Made by a program: the position numbers and the translations under genes. A stretch of DNA of 64,000 bases, taken from Dimorphilus gyrociliatus (Eukaryota > Annelida > Polychaeta > Dinophilidae). This document shows positions 8,983 to 20,990 of the stretch, in pieces. Each line of letters begins with the position of its first letter. Position 1 is the stretch's first letter. Where the stretch lies: contig CAJFCJ010000005.1 in the NCBI GenBank assembly GCA_904063045.1, positions 1,705,167-1,769,166 of the forward strand, given 5' to 3'. Below the pieces are notes generated by a model, which saw nothing but the letters and a program-made list of their open reading frames with translations, searched no databases and was not told where the DNA came from.

Positions 8983-11900
8983 ATGTCGAACAACGGCGAT
9001 GGCATTAATGATGATATTGATGCAAGAACGAAGAATTTTCTTTGGTCAATTCAACCGAGTAAGAGAGAATGTACTGATGTCTACTTTTTGTTTGTCTTCC
9101 TAATATTCTCTTGTTGTTCGGTAAGGTTATTATTTTTCGCATTTGTACGAAAGATGCTTTTTTTATTCTATCCTTCTGTTTGTCGTTAATTTAAAGATAT
9201 CTGCTTTGTACTGGATAGAACAAAGGTCATACCTAAAGAATATTATAGCTCAGGATAGCTACGGTAATGCTTGTGGAGAGAAGAATGCCATGCTTCAAAA
9301 GTATCCTTATTTAAATAAAACCCTCTCTGGAAGAGACATGACAGACAGGAGGTGGGGATAATTTCCATTCTATCCAATTAGAATAGTCAAATTTGTTTGT
9401 CTCTTACTCTTTTAAGGGTTGTGTTTGCTCTAAATAGTTCGGAGAATATCTTTTTAAAGAGCACAAAGAAAATATGTTTGCCATTTTGCCCTAATAGTAC
9501 AGTAATTTCAACTAGAGAAGAGCTATTGATAGCCGCAACTCTAAATAGAACTTTCCTGTGTAGATATGATGTGATATTTCACGATTATGTGAATATTAAT
9601 ACAACAGAATGTCCGGTACTACCCATTAACGTTAGGTAAAAAAAATTATTAAATTATATAGAAGAGAAACAAGAAAAAGGGGAATAAATAACATTACTTT
9701 CAGTTTTCCTGTAAATAATCATTGTATTAGCCTAGATCAGAGTGTAACTCGTACTGATAAGAACGAAACGGTGTATAATAAGTACTGGAAAATCTGTACC
9801 AAGAACTTATTTGAGGTAGGTTTAAAAGAAATATAAAGAACGTTTATAAGGTATATAGATTCTCTATCGTTTCTCTTGGAGGCAATTTTAAGAGACATCT
9901 CTCTGGCAAGTAAAACTATACAAGTGATTTCTTTCGTTTGTATAGGTAATATATTTATGAATTTCCAATGCATATTTAATACTTATCCTTCTATTTATAT
10001 ATTCATTACAGTTTTAACTGGATTATTAATAGTCATAACGATTTTCTTGAATAAATACGATCAAATCCTTTTTCAAGTGATAATCTACTTATCTTTTGTT
10101 TCCCTTTTAGTATCCTCTTGTTTCGCATGGTAAATCTTGACAATTTCTCTATATATTTAATTTCCTTTATACTAAATTAATTTCTCCTACCAAAGGGCTA
10201 AAGGTTTTATCAATCACTCAAATAGAATATTTTGGGCTCTTTCCACAATTTTTGTTGTTATCATATCCGTCAGAACACCAATTATCTTTATAATTAGATA
10301 GCAATTACTAGTATACTTTTTTCTAATAGGTAGTACACTTTGTTATTTTCATCCAGCTAAAAATCAGACGTCATATGACATTTGTAAGTATCTTTTTTTT
10401 TCTTTCATACTTTGATGACCTAATTTTTCTGATATATGTATATATACTGTATATATATATATTTATTAGATTGTTAAAGTCCTGTATCTTATAGCTAATG
10501 TTATGATGGCTGATTATTTTATAATCATTCCTTCTGTTTTAGTAAGATTTCTTTCTATTCTTACCTTTATTCCTATTGTTTTTTTAAAAAAAAAAACAAA
10601 GAAAGAAAAAAGAAGAAAACTCAAAACGAATTGATTTCTAATTTTTTCTAGATATTGGTGACATATGCTTTGATACTTGATGTATTATTGGGTAATTTTC
10701 TAATAATATTTACTTCCGGTTAGTTTATTTTATTCAAAATTCAATATATTTAAGTTTACATTTTTTTCCCTCTATCTGTTTCTCTCTCTCTCTCTGTCTC
10801 TCTGTCTTCCTATCTTGCTGTCACTCTATCTTTCTGTCTTTGCCTAACTCTTTCTCTCTATCTTCCTATATCTTTTCTATTCTCTCCTCTTTCCTTTACT
10901 TTGACCAATCTCTAAAATTTAGGTATTCCAATTACAAATAAACACAACAATACAGTTACTTTTAAGAGAGAAGCCATAGATAATGTATGACGTATAGTAA
11001 ATTGGTAGTTATTTATTTAATTATTCCGTTTCTGTTCATTTTAGATTCTAGGAGTCATTGTCTTCCTATGGATGTTATGGACAATTTCAACTATTTTTCA
11101 GTACTATAAATACTTAGTTACCTCTCTAACATTCTACACTTACTTTACAATGTACTATCCTCTAAATTTAATAATGCATATGCAAATATTATATTTACAT
11201 ATCTATATAAGCCTATTCATTTTCTCTAAATGGAATATTTTAATTAAAATAGGAGAATACTACCATCAAAAGATAAAATAAAATTCTTTATAAAAACAAT
11301 TTACAACTCCCTAAGATATAATTTAGGTTCTATAACTTTGGCGGCGATTGCTGAGCCATTAATAAGCCTAATTAAATCAGTTTTGGGTGTTGTTACGGTT
11401 TTTAGGTAAGGAGAACAAGGGGAAAAAAATAACAACTCTCCAGCAAATTGAAGTTTGTTTCTATGTTTTTTATGGCATGGTTTTACAGATTAATTTGTGA
11501 GGAGAAGGCAATACGCGAAAGTGACAATAATATAGAACAACCCTCTTTAGTTGAGCAGATAAAGAAGATGTCTGGAGACATCAGCCTTCTAATTGTTTGT
11601 AAGTCATTTCTAAAAGCTTTTTAATGAATGACAAAGCAACTCAGGTTTAAAAAAAAAAAATAATAAAAGCAATCCAATGTAAAGACTATAACGAAGCCAT
11701 GAAATTATGTTTAGAACAGCAAAAATTAAGAGTAGTGTTAATGGAGAAATTTATGCCGAGTTTTATATATTATTTCAATTGTTGTTCAATTTGTATCCAA
11801 TCAAGTCTATTTTGGGGAACTTGTATATTAATTTGGGTAAAAAGAAACCATTCATAAAATATGTTTTAAATCAAAATACTAATTTTATCAATACGTTAAT

Positions 11901-12092
11901 CCTTTTCTTTTTTTTTAAATTTCTTTTTTTCATTAAATAGACTCAGAAGGATTATTGTTTTGTAATACCTCAAGCTTTCATCGTTGTAATTAGCGGATTA
12001 ATTATTACAAGCTGGGTTTATAGTATTTACTCCGTGAGTAATGAATGAACGATTTTTACTTTATTTATTATTCTACAAATCTTCGACTGTCC

Positions 12093-12132
<40 letters not shown>

Positions 12133-12848
12133 TATGATTTAATCCTATTTTCTATAAACAGTCTATGATCGACACGCTCTTCTACTGCATTAACGAAGAT
12201 GTTATTAGAAATGATGGAGTAAGCAAAAAATTGTACCTTCCCGTCAGAGTGGCTGTAATTATATACTTTATTTTTTTGTCACTTTTTTTTATATCAATTT
12301 CTTCTTTATATTTATCTTTTTCATATTTTAAGAAATTATTAGACGCCTTACCACTAGAATTTGTTGGTTTAGGTTCTGTTTGCCTATTAAGGCGTCTAGT
12401 TCGAACAAGGCAAATTAAGATTAAAAAAAAGAGACGGGCTAGATACTCGTTATTTTCAGATGGACCTTTTACGGATGAGAACTTGGTTAAAATTCAGGCC
12501 AAACTGCTCGGTGAAAAATTGGGAAAGTTGATAGAGAATATCTGTAGTGATATTCACGAGGGAAAATCTCCAATCGAATTGTCGCAGAGGGAATCGAAGG
12601 ACGGAAAAGAGCAGGAAGGGGTGGAGGAGGGAGAGGAGGGGGAGGAAGAAGAGGAAGACGAGGAGGAGGAGGAGGAGGAGGAGGAGGAGGAGGGGGAGGA
12701 AGTGGGTGAAGAAGAAGACGGCGACGATGAAATCGGTGAAGATTTAAACAATCTGTTCTTAACGAAAGATGATAAAAAACCCACGACAGAGTTAAGTTAT
12801 TCATCTTCCGAAGAGAACGTTCTAAAACCTATGTCCTCGAGGAACTAA
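8983..12848 (+). CDS. choline-transporter-like protein (SLC44 family), 18 exons
   Basis: Exons at 8983-9120, 9197-9351, 9417-9635, 9704-9815, 9882-9945, 10012-10129, 10196-10268, 10330-10383, 10470-10541, 10652-10691, 10923-10984, 11045-11151, 11253-11405, 11489-11598, 11685-11836, 11941-12033, 12162-12254 and 12333-12848 join in phase to about 776 residues. Family landmarks in order: RECTDVYFLFVFLIF (first membrane helix), DSYGNACG, STKKICLPFCP in the first outer loop, a run of membrane helices, SLRYNLGSITLAAI after YFT-R, and DTLFYCINED near the end. These are SLC44/CTL hallmarks; the family moves choline or ethanolamine, or acts in lipid metabolism, at plasma or mitochondrial membranes. 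Most introns are 60-110 bp. The last exon adds an unusual tail with a long Glu-rich tract. Intron 17 (T-rich, 12255-12332) has no stop in frame, so retention is possible. Confidence 0.9.
10779..10859. repeat. imperfect CT-rich microsatellite in an SLC44 intron
   Basis: Tandem CT units with occasional TG and TA interruptions inside the intron between exons 10 and 11. It has no visible function and is a plausible length polymorphism. Confidence 0.7.
12096..12128. repeat. (TC)n microsatellite
   Basis: Sixteen or so uninterrupted TC units in the intron before SLC44 exon 17. It may serve as the pyrimidine-rich stretch upstream of that acceptor, but the acceptor itself is at 12161. Confidence 0.85.
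12640..12709 (+). repeat. GAG/GAA trinucleotide tract encoding poly-Glu
   Basis: A coding trinucleotide repeat in the last SLC44 exon gives a Glu-rich stretch broken by a few Gly and Asp. The same DNA opens long false frames on both strands (Pro-rich, Ser-rich, Arg-rich). Confidence 0.85.
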
Positions 12849-13119
12849 ATGTATTCTGATCAAAGAAAACAATCAATCATGTTAACGATTATATAACAAT
12901 CAATAAAATCTTTCATATAAATCTACTGATTTACTTTAGAATCTAACAAAACGAAATGCTTCAATATTAAATGACGTCTCTTTTGCTGACGCTAATTTGG
13001 CCAATAATCTCACAACTACGAGAAATAGCTTAAATCCGTGTCCTGTAATAGGATATGTATATATTGTATGTGTATAATATTAAGTAGTTATGTAAATTCT
13101 GTCTAGACGAATCTTAAAA

Positions 13120-14439
13120 GAAAGAGATAAGATACAAGAATAACCTGAAAATCCGTCGCCTATTATGATATTATCATACTCTGGATGAAAATTGATTATA
13201 TAATTCTAATCTGGGGTCAAGGTGTACATGCAAGTCTTTATAACAGCTGGTGTAGGATACAAGAAGGGTACAAACTTTGTCATGTAATCGTGTATAGTTC
13301 GTATTTCGTATCCATCATCCAAGGTATCACTCTGATCAAGATCCAAAGACTCTTTCCCATCCGTTGTTTATTTAGAAATTAGATAGAGAAACATTTATTC
13401 TCATTTCAAACAAACGTAGGCTTTTTATAACCATAAACATATCGGCATACTCCAGTGGTGGGGTACCGTAAACATCTTCATTCGATCCATGATAAAAGAT
13501 TCCATTAACATCCATCAAAATTGGATATTCCAGGCTCTTAAATTTATCCTTTACTTTCAAGTAGCACAGTTTAATATAACGCAGCTTTTGGAAAGGAAAA
13601 ACGTATGATAGATAAATTAATTACCTTGATGAATTAAATTCTCCGTCAACTCACGTATAAAGGCAATTGCATACTCAAATTAACTAGAACTTTATTTGTC
13701 CAGGAACCAGCGCATATGATGAGCTTTTTAACAAAATAGACGCCTTTTGTAGTAGAAACTACTTAACAGTACTACAAAGATGTATATTTGCAATTGTTTC
13801 ATTCTCTTTTAAGATACCATCTCCATTATCAAAATCTTACTGAGAGAGGCAAAAAGATAAAGTTAAGTCAGAATACTCGCTCAAATTCGTTTCAAAAATA
13901 CATTTAAAACAAACATATATACTAATATATATGAATGAATGTATGACAAACAGGTAAATACGTTTGTACCTTATTTCGATCTAATCCCTTTGGAAATTTT
14001 TCCAATTTATCTGCATCTTTCGATAGAAGAAGTCCAGTAGTTTTCCTAGTTTATAAACATATCAATCAAATATTTGGATAAGCACTCTATATCAGTCCTT
14101 TAGTCCTGATTGCAAGCTTAAAAAAAATTACTTGGGTTTAAAGGAGGCCATTGACTCTTTTTTGACTGGTCTCTAATTGATTAAATTAATGCCCTGTGTG
14201 CGATAAAGAGTTGAATTTAAACATTTATCATTCTTTCACTAGCTTTTCTTGTAATTCTTCAGAATGACCAGTAGAACTTCCTCTTCTAGAAGGTAAAGGA
14301 AGCTGTGTAACAAAAAAAAAAATGTCAGATGTTTTAGGAGTATAACAAAACTCAAACAAAATATCAAAATCTTATCAAGAAGATCATAATTATAGGGTGA
14401 ACTGCTGCCTATAACCCCGATACCTGTTATAATAACATC
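13120..14439 (-). pseudogene. decayed sarcosine oxidase (PIPOX) relic
   Basis: Pieces of a PIPOX-type FAD amine oxidase appear in order on the minus strand: a nucleotide-binding start DVIITGIGVIGSSSPY (14439 downward; the usual GxGxxG is altered), RRGSSTGHS (about 14285-14260, normally RGSSHGQSR), TGLLLSKD (about 14040), LIICAGSWTNKVL and MQLPLY (about 13725-13660, matching the AGPWTN segment), LRYIKLCY (about 13588) with DVYGTPPLEY (about 13470), and PAVIKTCMYTLTPD (about 13248-13209). Directly after TPD comes TAG at 13208-13206, then NYIINFHPEYDNIIIG and GFSGYS, the expected C-terminal substrate and FAD segment. A stop in that spot, a damaged FAD motif, missing ATG, and blocks that no longer join in frame argue for a pseudogene. 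Active homologues oxidise sarcosine or pipecolate in peroxisomes. A very divergent gene is less likely. Confidence 0.75.
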
Positions 14440-14678
14440 CTTTTAAATGGGTTCCATTTTCTTTTTGACAGTTGTTTAATAGAGTTTAGAAAACGTTAGG
14501 AAAAGTTTACCTATCTCTTATGTCTTTTTTATAAAGTAACAAAATCAATATACAGTTGTTAGGCTCATTACGAAAGATTTTACTTGTTAATCTTATGCAA
14601 AATTTGTGTCACATGAATATTCAAAAAATAAGCAACAACAACAACAGGAATGGAGATTTTCTTTGTCATATTTGAATA

Positions 14679-16860
14679 ATGAATTATCAAAAAGCAAAAT
14701 ATATTCAGGGAGTAAATACATCCTTCCTTACTAGACGTAATTTTGGATATAATCAACGACCCCAACTAGGAAATAACTATATAGTAGGTGCTCAAATTGA
14801 ACCCGAATGGATTGTTCAGAATGGCTATGCATTCGAAAGGGAAGAAAGTGGAAAATATAAGATAAGAGGCCTGGCTAATGAAATTTTTGATAGGCAAGTT
14901 AAAATAGCAGATGGCGTTAGCGAGAGAAGAACTAAATTATCTGTTATTATCTCTTTATATATATATTTATATATATATAGCTGTAGATATATGTTTTGTT
15001 TTTAAGCAAGCCTAGTAGGGTTATAATACAATTTTTCTTTCTTCGGCTTTTCTTTATTAAAGACTGAGAGAGGAACTTCAGTAACAGAAGAAGAAACCTC
15101 AGTACCTAATTATAAGGATATTAAATCATCGCAAAAGGGGAAAAGTACCATAAAAACTGGGGCTAAATATTTAAAACATTCGTCGGCCGACCGAACACCG
15201 AATGAATATAAGTTGCAGTCCAAAGAAAGTACAACTTCCGATAGAAAGATTGTTAGGTCAGAACAAAAATCTAGAAAGCTTCCGATAAAGAAAAAGCCCG
15301 GAACTTCCGCTATGAGAACTACGGGAAATATTTCGACAAAGGGGTCTGAAGAAACTGAAAGTAGTTATTCTACTGATAGGAAAACCTCCGAAAGTATTAG
15401 TCATGACTCTTCAAAAAATGACTCGACATCTACGTCTGAAGAAAGCTATGAAACAAAATCTGATAGCCCATCATCGGCAACATCAAAGGAAACATGTGAC
15501 GTAGAGAGTTCAAATAGCCAGTCAACAGTCGACAAAGTTGTCAAGAGTTCCAAAAAAAGTCATTTTCGTAACGAATTGAAAGGTCATTCATCCAGCGTAA
15601 TGTCAAGCGAGTCCCTAAATGAGACAGATGAGAATGAAACGTTTAGTTTAAGTGAAGAGAAGTCAACTGGAAGAGGTTCAGGTAGAGCTAAAGTCAATGG
15701 ATATATTATAGTGGATCAATCTAGTAGTAAAGAATATTTCTCAGAAAAAAAACCCTATCGTATAAGATTAGGAGAAAGAGGAGACGTTTCAAGGCCAAAG
15801 ATAATGCCTCCTACCGTTAAATGTAAAGGGGAGAGGAAAAAAGTTCCAAAGTATATCTATTTATATATACTAATATATTAGTATATTCCCAAAAAAACAA
15901 CCTCAAATAGTCAACATTTAATATACTTGTTTTCATATTAGACACTTTCGAAAGACCAATATTATTGATAAAGAAAGTTCTACAGCAAATTTTTCGCACT
16001 CTAAAGTAAGGAAAGGGTCGATAAGATCGCAAAGTAGCGGCAGTTGTAGTTTGTCATCTACCAATTCGTTTATAGAAACTTTCTGGGTGTCCCGCCAAGA
16101 AACGACTGACAGAACTAATTCGAGTGTAAGATATATGTCAAAAAATGATACAGAATCTAGCCTTGATCATGTAAAATCGACAAGGAAAGTTTTATCAAAT
16201 ATTGATTGCAGCCATGAGACGAGGAGTTTTCATTTTCCTAGCCTACGTTATAAAGAAAGTTTCTATCCAAATGTTATTGGCGAATTAGATGACCCAAATA
16301 TGTTTTTAAATGGAAAATGCACATATACGTGGGCGAACAAAACGTTTACACCTATGCCTCATCATCCAAATTGCTGTAAAATTAACACTAATTGCGAAAA
16401 ATTAAATAAGAGCTCAGATATTGATGATCCAGCATCTTTGCAGTTGAATTCTTCGAAAATTGAGTGTCATTCAAATATAACTGAGAGCTCAATTTCTGCA
16501 CTCTCTATTGTTGACGATAATACCAGCGATGATAAAGCGAATCGCGATAAGGATGATAAGGATTGTACCGTTCCATCCTCAGATAATGAACTGGAATTAG
16601 AAACGGATGGGGAAGCAGCTACTTCTCACGATACCGACTGTAGAAAGAAGTTAATTGACAAACGCTTAATGGAAACGGAAGTAAACGAAATTTCAATATT
16701 GAGCGACACTAGTAAGGAAGAACAAGCTAAATATATAAAAAAGAGCTATATTAGATCTAAATGCTTTTCAAGACGGCTTAAAAAGAGGACAGAGAAGATT
16801 TTCGGTAATTTAAATATAAAAAGACTTATTGACAAGCTATTTAAAGAGAAAAACGAATAA
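14679..16860 (+). CDS. serine-rich unknown protein
   Basis: Three exons, 14679-14942, 15063-15850 and 15942-16860, join in phase to about 656 residues. Residues 1-88 look folded (phrases EPEWIVQNGYAFEREESGKY and GLANEIFDRQV). Most of the rest is disordered, rich in Ser, Thr, Glu and Lys, for example TSTSEESYETKSDSPSSATS, with a Cys/His-containing patch (GKCTYTWANKTFTPMPHHP, in the first third of exon 3) and a basic C-terminal helix (KKRTEKIFGNLNIKRLIDKL). I see no known domain, signal peptide or membrane segment. The first donor could also be at 14914 (after GCAGATGGC), which keeps phase. Its stop codon lies 13 bp from the stop codon of the opposing receptor gene, so their 3' ends must overlap. 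Many possible phosphorylation sites suggest a regulatory scaffold, but that is a guess. Confidence 0.7.
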
Positions 16861-16873
16861 GAATAAACGAATA

Positions 16874-19800
16874 TTAATCTTGTGGAAGAGTCTCCTGTTG
16901 GCTGTCAGTATCGGTCATATTTAAAGGACTCTTTTCTCTTTTACGCTTCTTTCTCTCGTTCTTTGAATTCTCTAATCCATTCAATTCTTCTTTTCGGAAT
17001 GGATCATCCTCAAGCGTTAGTATACGGCTAGTACCTGTATATCCATCATAATGTTTAGAGATAGTTAGCGTTTTTATATTAGCTTCCACTTCTACAAATT
17101 GTTCTTCTTGCTAATGGAAAAATTGTATTATTTGTGTATAGATTAGGGTATTTTAAATGAAAGTAATTTATAGTTGGATAAATACAGGTTCTTCCGGTTC
17201 CATTTGATTCCTAGAAATGAAGTTTCTTTCTGTATATATCTTAAAAAATATCCAAGTTGTTACCCCAATGAGAACAGTGATGGAAAACAATGTAAAGATC
17301 TTTTCAAAATTTTCCTCTCCAAATGTTCTTTCTTAAGACGAATATTAATTTTAATAACATCTAATAGGATTAGATTAGTGAGTTTTTCACCATTTGAAGG
17401 TATAGAATCAACAATTCGGCTATCATCCTCTAAAGTATTTTCGCATACGGGAGGTATCCATTTCCGAATGATCTTATCAATACTCTTCCGCTTAATTAGT
17501 ATAGCATCGTCAAATTTCGCTCTAAAAGGATGACCTTTCCTAAAAGCAAACGAAATAGGTCTTTTAGGATAATCAATCCTTACAACTCTACCCATACAAT
17601 TGCCTTTAAAGTCTTTGGCCAAATATCTAATAAAAAGACGTAATTGAAAAGAGAGAAAAGCAATAGTATTTGTTTTCCGGAAAGGCGTCTTTACCTTAAA
17701 GCTTCTAAAGTATGTAGAAGAACCGGAACTTTACCATTTTTAACCGTATAACGATCTTCTAAGAAATTCGATGCTACTTTCCCAAATGTCACATTCTCAT
17801 AAATGATTGCCTCATTTTTCTGGTTGAAAAATTTTTATTTTATATGATTATGCTAAACTACTTGATTAAATAGGTCTTGCTTGTATAAAATATGGTTCAG
17901 TTAGGTCTTTGGGGAATCTGCCAATCAAAATTTTTGGTCCAGAGTAGCGGGTCATTGGATCGTCTAATGAAAGAGTAGGGGAGGGGGGTATTAATTCTAC
18001 GTTATATTTCCTTAAACTATAGGCCAACATTTAGTCATAATTAGATCCAATTGATATAATATAGCCGATGCAAGCCAATCGGTAAATATAAAGTAAAGAA
18101 AAATCAACCATAAGAGATAAATTATCTTTTCTCTCCATCGGAAAAGTATAACCCCTGTAGGCTGATTAGAGAGCAACTAACTAAATGTTATAAAAGAAAA
18201 GTTTTGCAGGTAACTACAAAAGTAAGAGCGGCTTCTATTACATAACGAATACTCAGCATCAGTGCACCGCATCGAAGGGTAACATTTATAGGTAAATCCC
18301 AAATTTTTCCGTCCCAAATCGACTTATGAGCGGATGCTGCTACGCATTTAGATAAGTGTAGACTAAGGGTAAAAAACATTATGGCAAGTGATCCAAAAAT
18401 TAAAAGATCTTTATAGGGTAACACTAGAAATATGAATATATATGGAATATTAAAAGTATTAAATTAATTTATTCATATCATTTGCATATAGAAGATACTA
18501 ACTATGAATAGATTGAATAAGTGAGGAAAGATATAATCCATCTTTAACCAGCATAGCAAGACAAGTATGAAATATTGGTTTAGATAGTACAAAATTCTCT
18601 TCTATTCCATTCGAAAAGAAAAATGGGGCCAATATAAAATCCAATTGTTTAACATTTTCAGACATATGCAATCTAATAGATTCAATATCTTTATTATAAG
18701 ATAATTGATCATTATAGAATGTTGTCCAATGTCTTGGCAATATTTCAAAGTCATATTTAAAATTCAACTCCTTTGATAGAATCTATTAATAATATAAAAT
18801 CCATTCAATTTATTTAATTATTCCCTTTGAGAATAAATTAATTATTTTCACTTCATCAGTTTAACCTCAAGAATGTCAATTAAGATTCCATTAAAGGTAA
18901 AAAGTTCGGAATTTGTTGGCACCTTCCCGCTTTCGTTAAAGTTAAGTTGACGATTAGTGAGGACGAACGGTTCAAAATTTGTTGACTAAGTGTTACATAA
19001 TTTAATAAAATTAACCTAATTGCAATGTTATTAAATATTACGAAAACAGCTTACAGGTATTATACCAATTTTGAATTTTAGTGGATAGCGATACCTATCT
19101 TTAGTGGGAAGGTTTTTTAAATCATCACTTATTACATACTGTATATGGATGTAATTAGATATTATTACTTTTAAAGAGATATCTCGATCCGCCATTATTT
19201 ATCCATTTTCTATCTTCTATCCAAAATCTTAAGATTAGAATCTTTTAGGGGGAAACTTTACTATCTTTACCGTAATTGTAACTATATTTAGCGTCTTCAC
19301 CAATTTTCTTGACGGAATTCGGTAGAAAAAAATATGTTAATATTTCGTCGTATTGCAGTTGAAAACTGCAATTCAACAAATTTCGATTATTGTATGACAG
19401 TAACTAAAAGAAATTATAGTGAGACGTGAATGGAATATAATGATTCTGGGGTTTTTTTTTCAATTTACTTGACAAATGAAATCATTGAAGTATTGAGAAA
19501 TTTCAACTTTATTCTTTACTATATCCAAACCAACTTTCTTTAATTATCCAAAGGAAAATTAATAAGTATTTTTAATCATAAAATACGGATTAAATTGCAA
19601 ATTAAATTGGTATTGGATAATACCTTTTTCCAAGGAAGTAAAATTATTAGTTCAGTTTCCGAGTCATGTGATTCATTTAAATAATCATTTTTACCTAATT
19701 AACGTAAATAATCCTATATTGAAAATTTTTTTAGTTTCTAAACGAAAGATAATACCATATCTAACATATTCGTAAAGATGTGAAGAACCGAATAATAGAT

Positions 19801-20823
19801 TATAGCCTATTAACCATCTTTTGCTGTAGTCTTTAATCTCTAAAATATTCGAATTAGACAGGAAAATGATAATTTCGAAAGAACTATTAATTAAATCTTT
19901 TAACGCTTCTTTGCTTTGAAATTTCGAACTGGGTGAATTTTCTATAAAAGGGTCCAATTTAACATATTTTGATTGATCAAATAACCAATCCTTTCTTATA
20001 AGTATCTTATTAAATTCCATTTGAATACAATCTCCTAATGATATAGACAATGATAATAGTAATAATAAATTTCTTTTACAAACCTTCCTTTGTATCATCA
20101 ATAATTATTGCATAACTTTTAATATTTAACTTTATAAGTAAATCAACGAAAGCTTCAAGATAGTTTGTAATATTCTAGTGTTTATGTTTGCAATAGTAAT
20201 AATAAATTAGTGAAAACTTATATTAGAAGAGCTTACAAGACCAAACGGTAAGAATGCCGATGGTAGTGTACAGATTGGGAAAATTGCCATTAAACCCTGT
20301 TGATTGCTATCTTTTCCGGTAGGAATGAATTGAACGATAGCATTATCCATAAAAACTGATGAATTTTTAGGTAGATTTAATATTCTTTCGTAATTATCTA
20401 ATACTAATGTTAGATTACTTGATAAAAGGAGACGGAATATCAAGTTAAAAATAGACTATCTAACCTGAGAGGGGATGAACAACTACAACGTCTATACATA
20501 ACTTTTCAAGAATACTTGGGTTGAAATATATAGAATAATTAAGCATAGATGTAGTATAAAATGACAATTGATTATCATTATCTAAAAGATAGATAGAATA
20601 CACAGTATACATTTGTAAGTAAACTAAGGATGACTATATATGGCTCTCTTTATGTAAAAAGAGTAATCTTAACACAATTTCAAACCTGTCTATTCAATTT
20701 ACCTTTGCAAAAGCTATTTTTAGCTAAACTTATTGTATGAAATAATGAACCAGTGACCATGGAAATTGAAAATAAACACGTTCCTGTAATAGAAAAATTC
20801 CATAAATTATTAAAACGGAGCAT
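16874..20823 (-). CDS. divergent ionotropic glutamate receptor-like protein
   Basis: Many short exons. The start codon at 20823-20821 opens a signal-peptide-like leader (MLRFNNLWNFSITGTCLFSI), then an amino-terminal region with LEKLCIDVVVVHPLS. The ligand-binding lobe S1 is clear: LKFKIGIIP joined across an intron to STNFEPFVLTN, then FTFNGILIDILE, and FVLSKPIF near 18600. Membrane segment M1 is LLIFGSLAIMFF (about 18410), a pore-like stretch has RCGALM, M3 is WLIFLYFIFTDWLASAIL (about 18110). Lobe S2 includes ELIPPSPTLSLDDP and GRVVRIDYPKRPISFAFRKG (about 17590), and M4 is FTLFSITVLIGVTTWIFF (about 17290). The C-terminal tail is basic, ending at 16874. This order is diagnostic for iGluR/IR proteins. 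Exact junctions near 20450 and 18030 are unresolved. The family arginine that grips glutamate and the SYTANLAAF motif are not seen, so it may be an IR-type chemoreceptor or a degenerate channel. Confidence 0.8.
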
Positions 20824-20990
20824 TTCCTTTTTTTGATAAAGCTGAAATTTCGAATTATTTGAAAAAGAAAACGAACTAGGCTTAATTAATTAATTTAATT
20901 TCTTCATGTTCTATATATTATAAACTTAATAATGAAAACATTTTATGTACAAATTTAGCAGAAAAAACCTAACATTTGTAAGTTAACTTT

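Noticed and set aside
12487-12804. Pro-rich and Ser-rich long frames on the minus strand and an Arg-rich plus frame
   Set aside because: They are other-frame translations of the GAG/GAA repeat in the last SLC44 exon.
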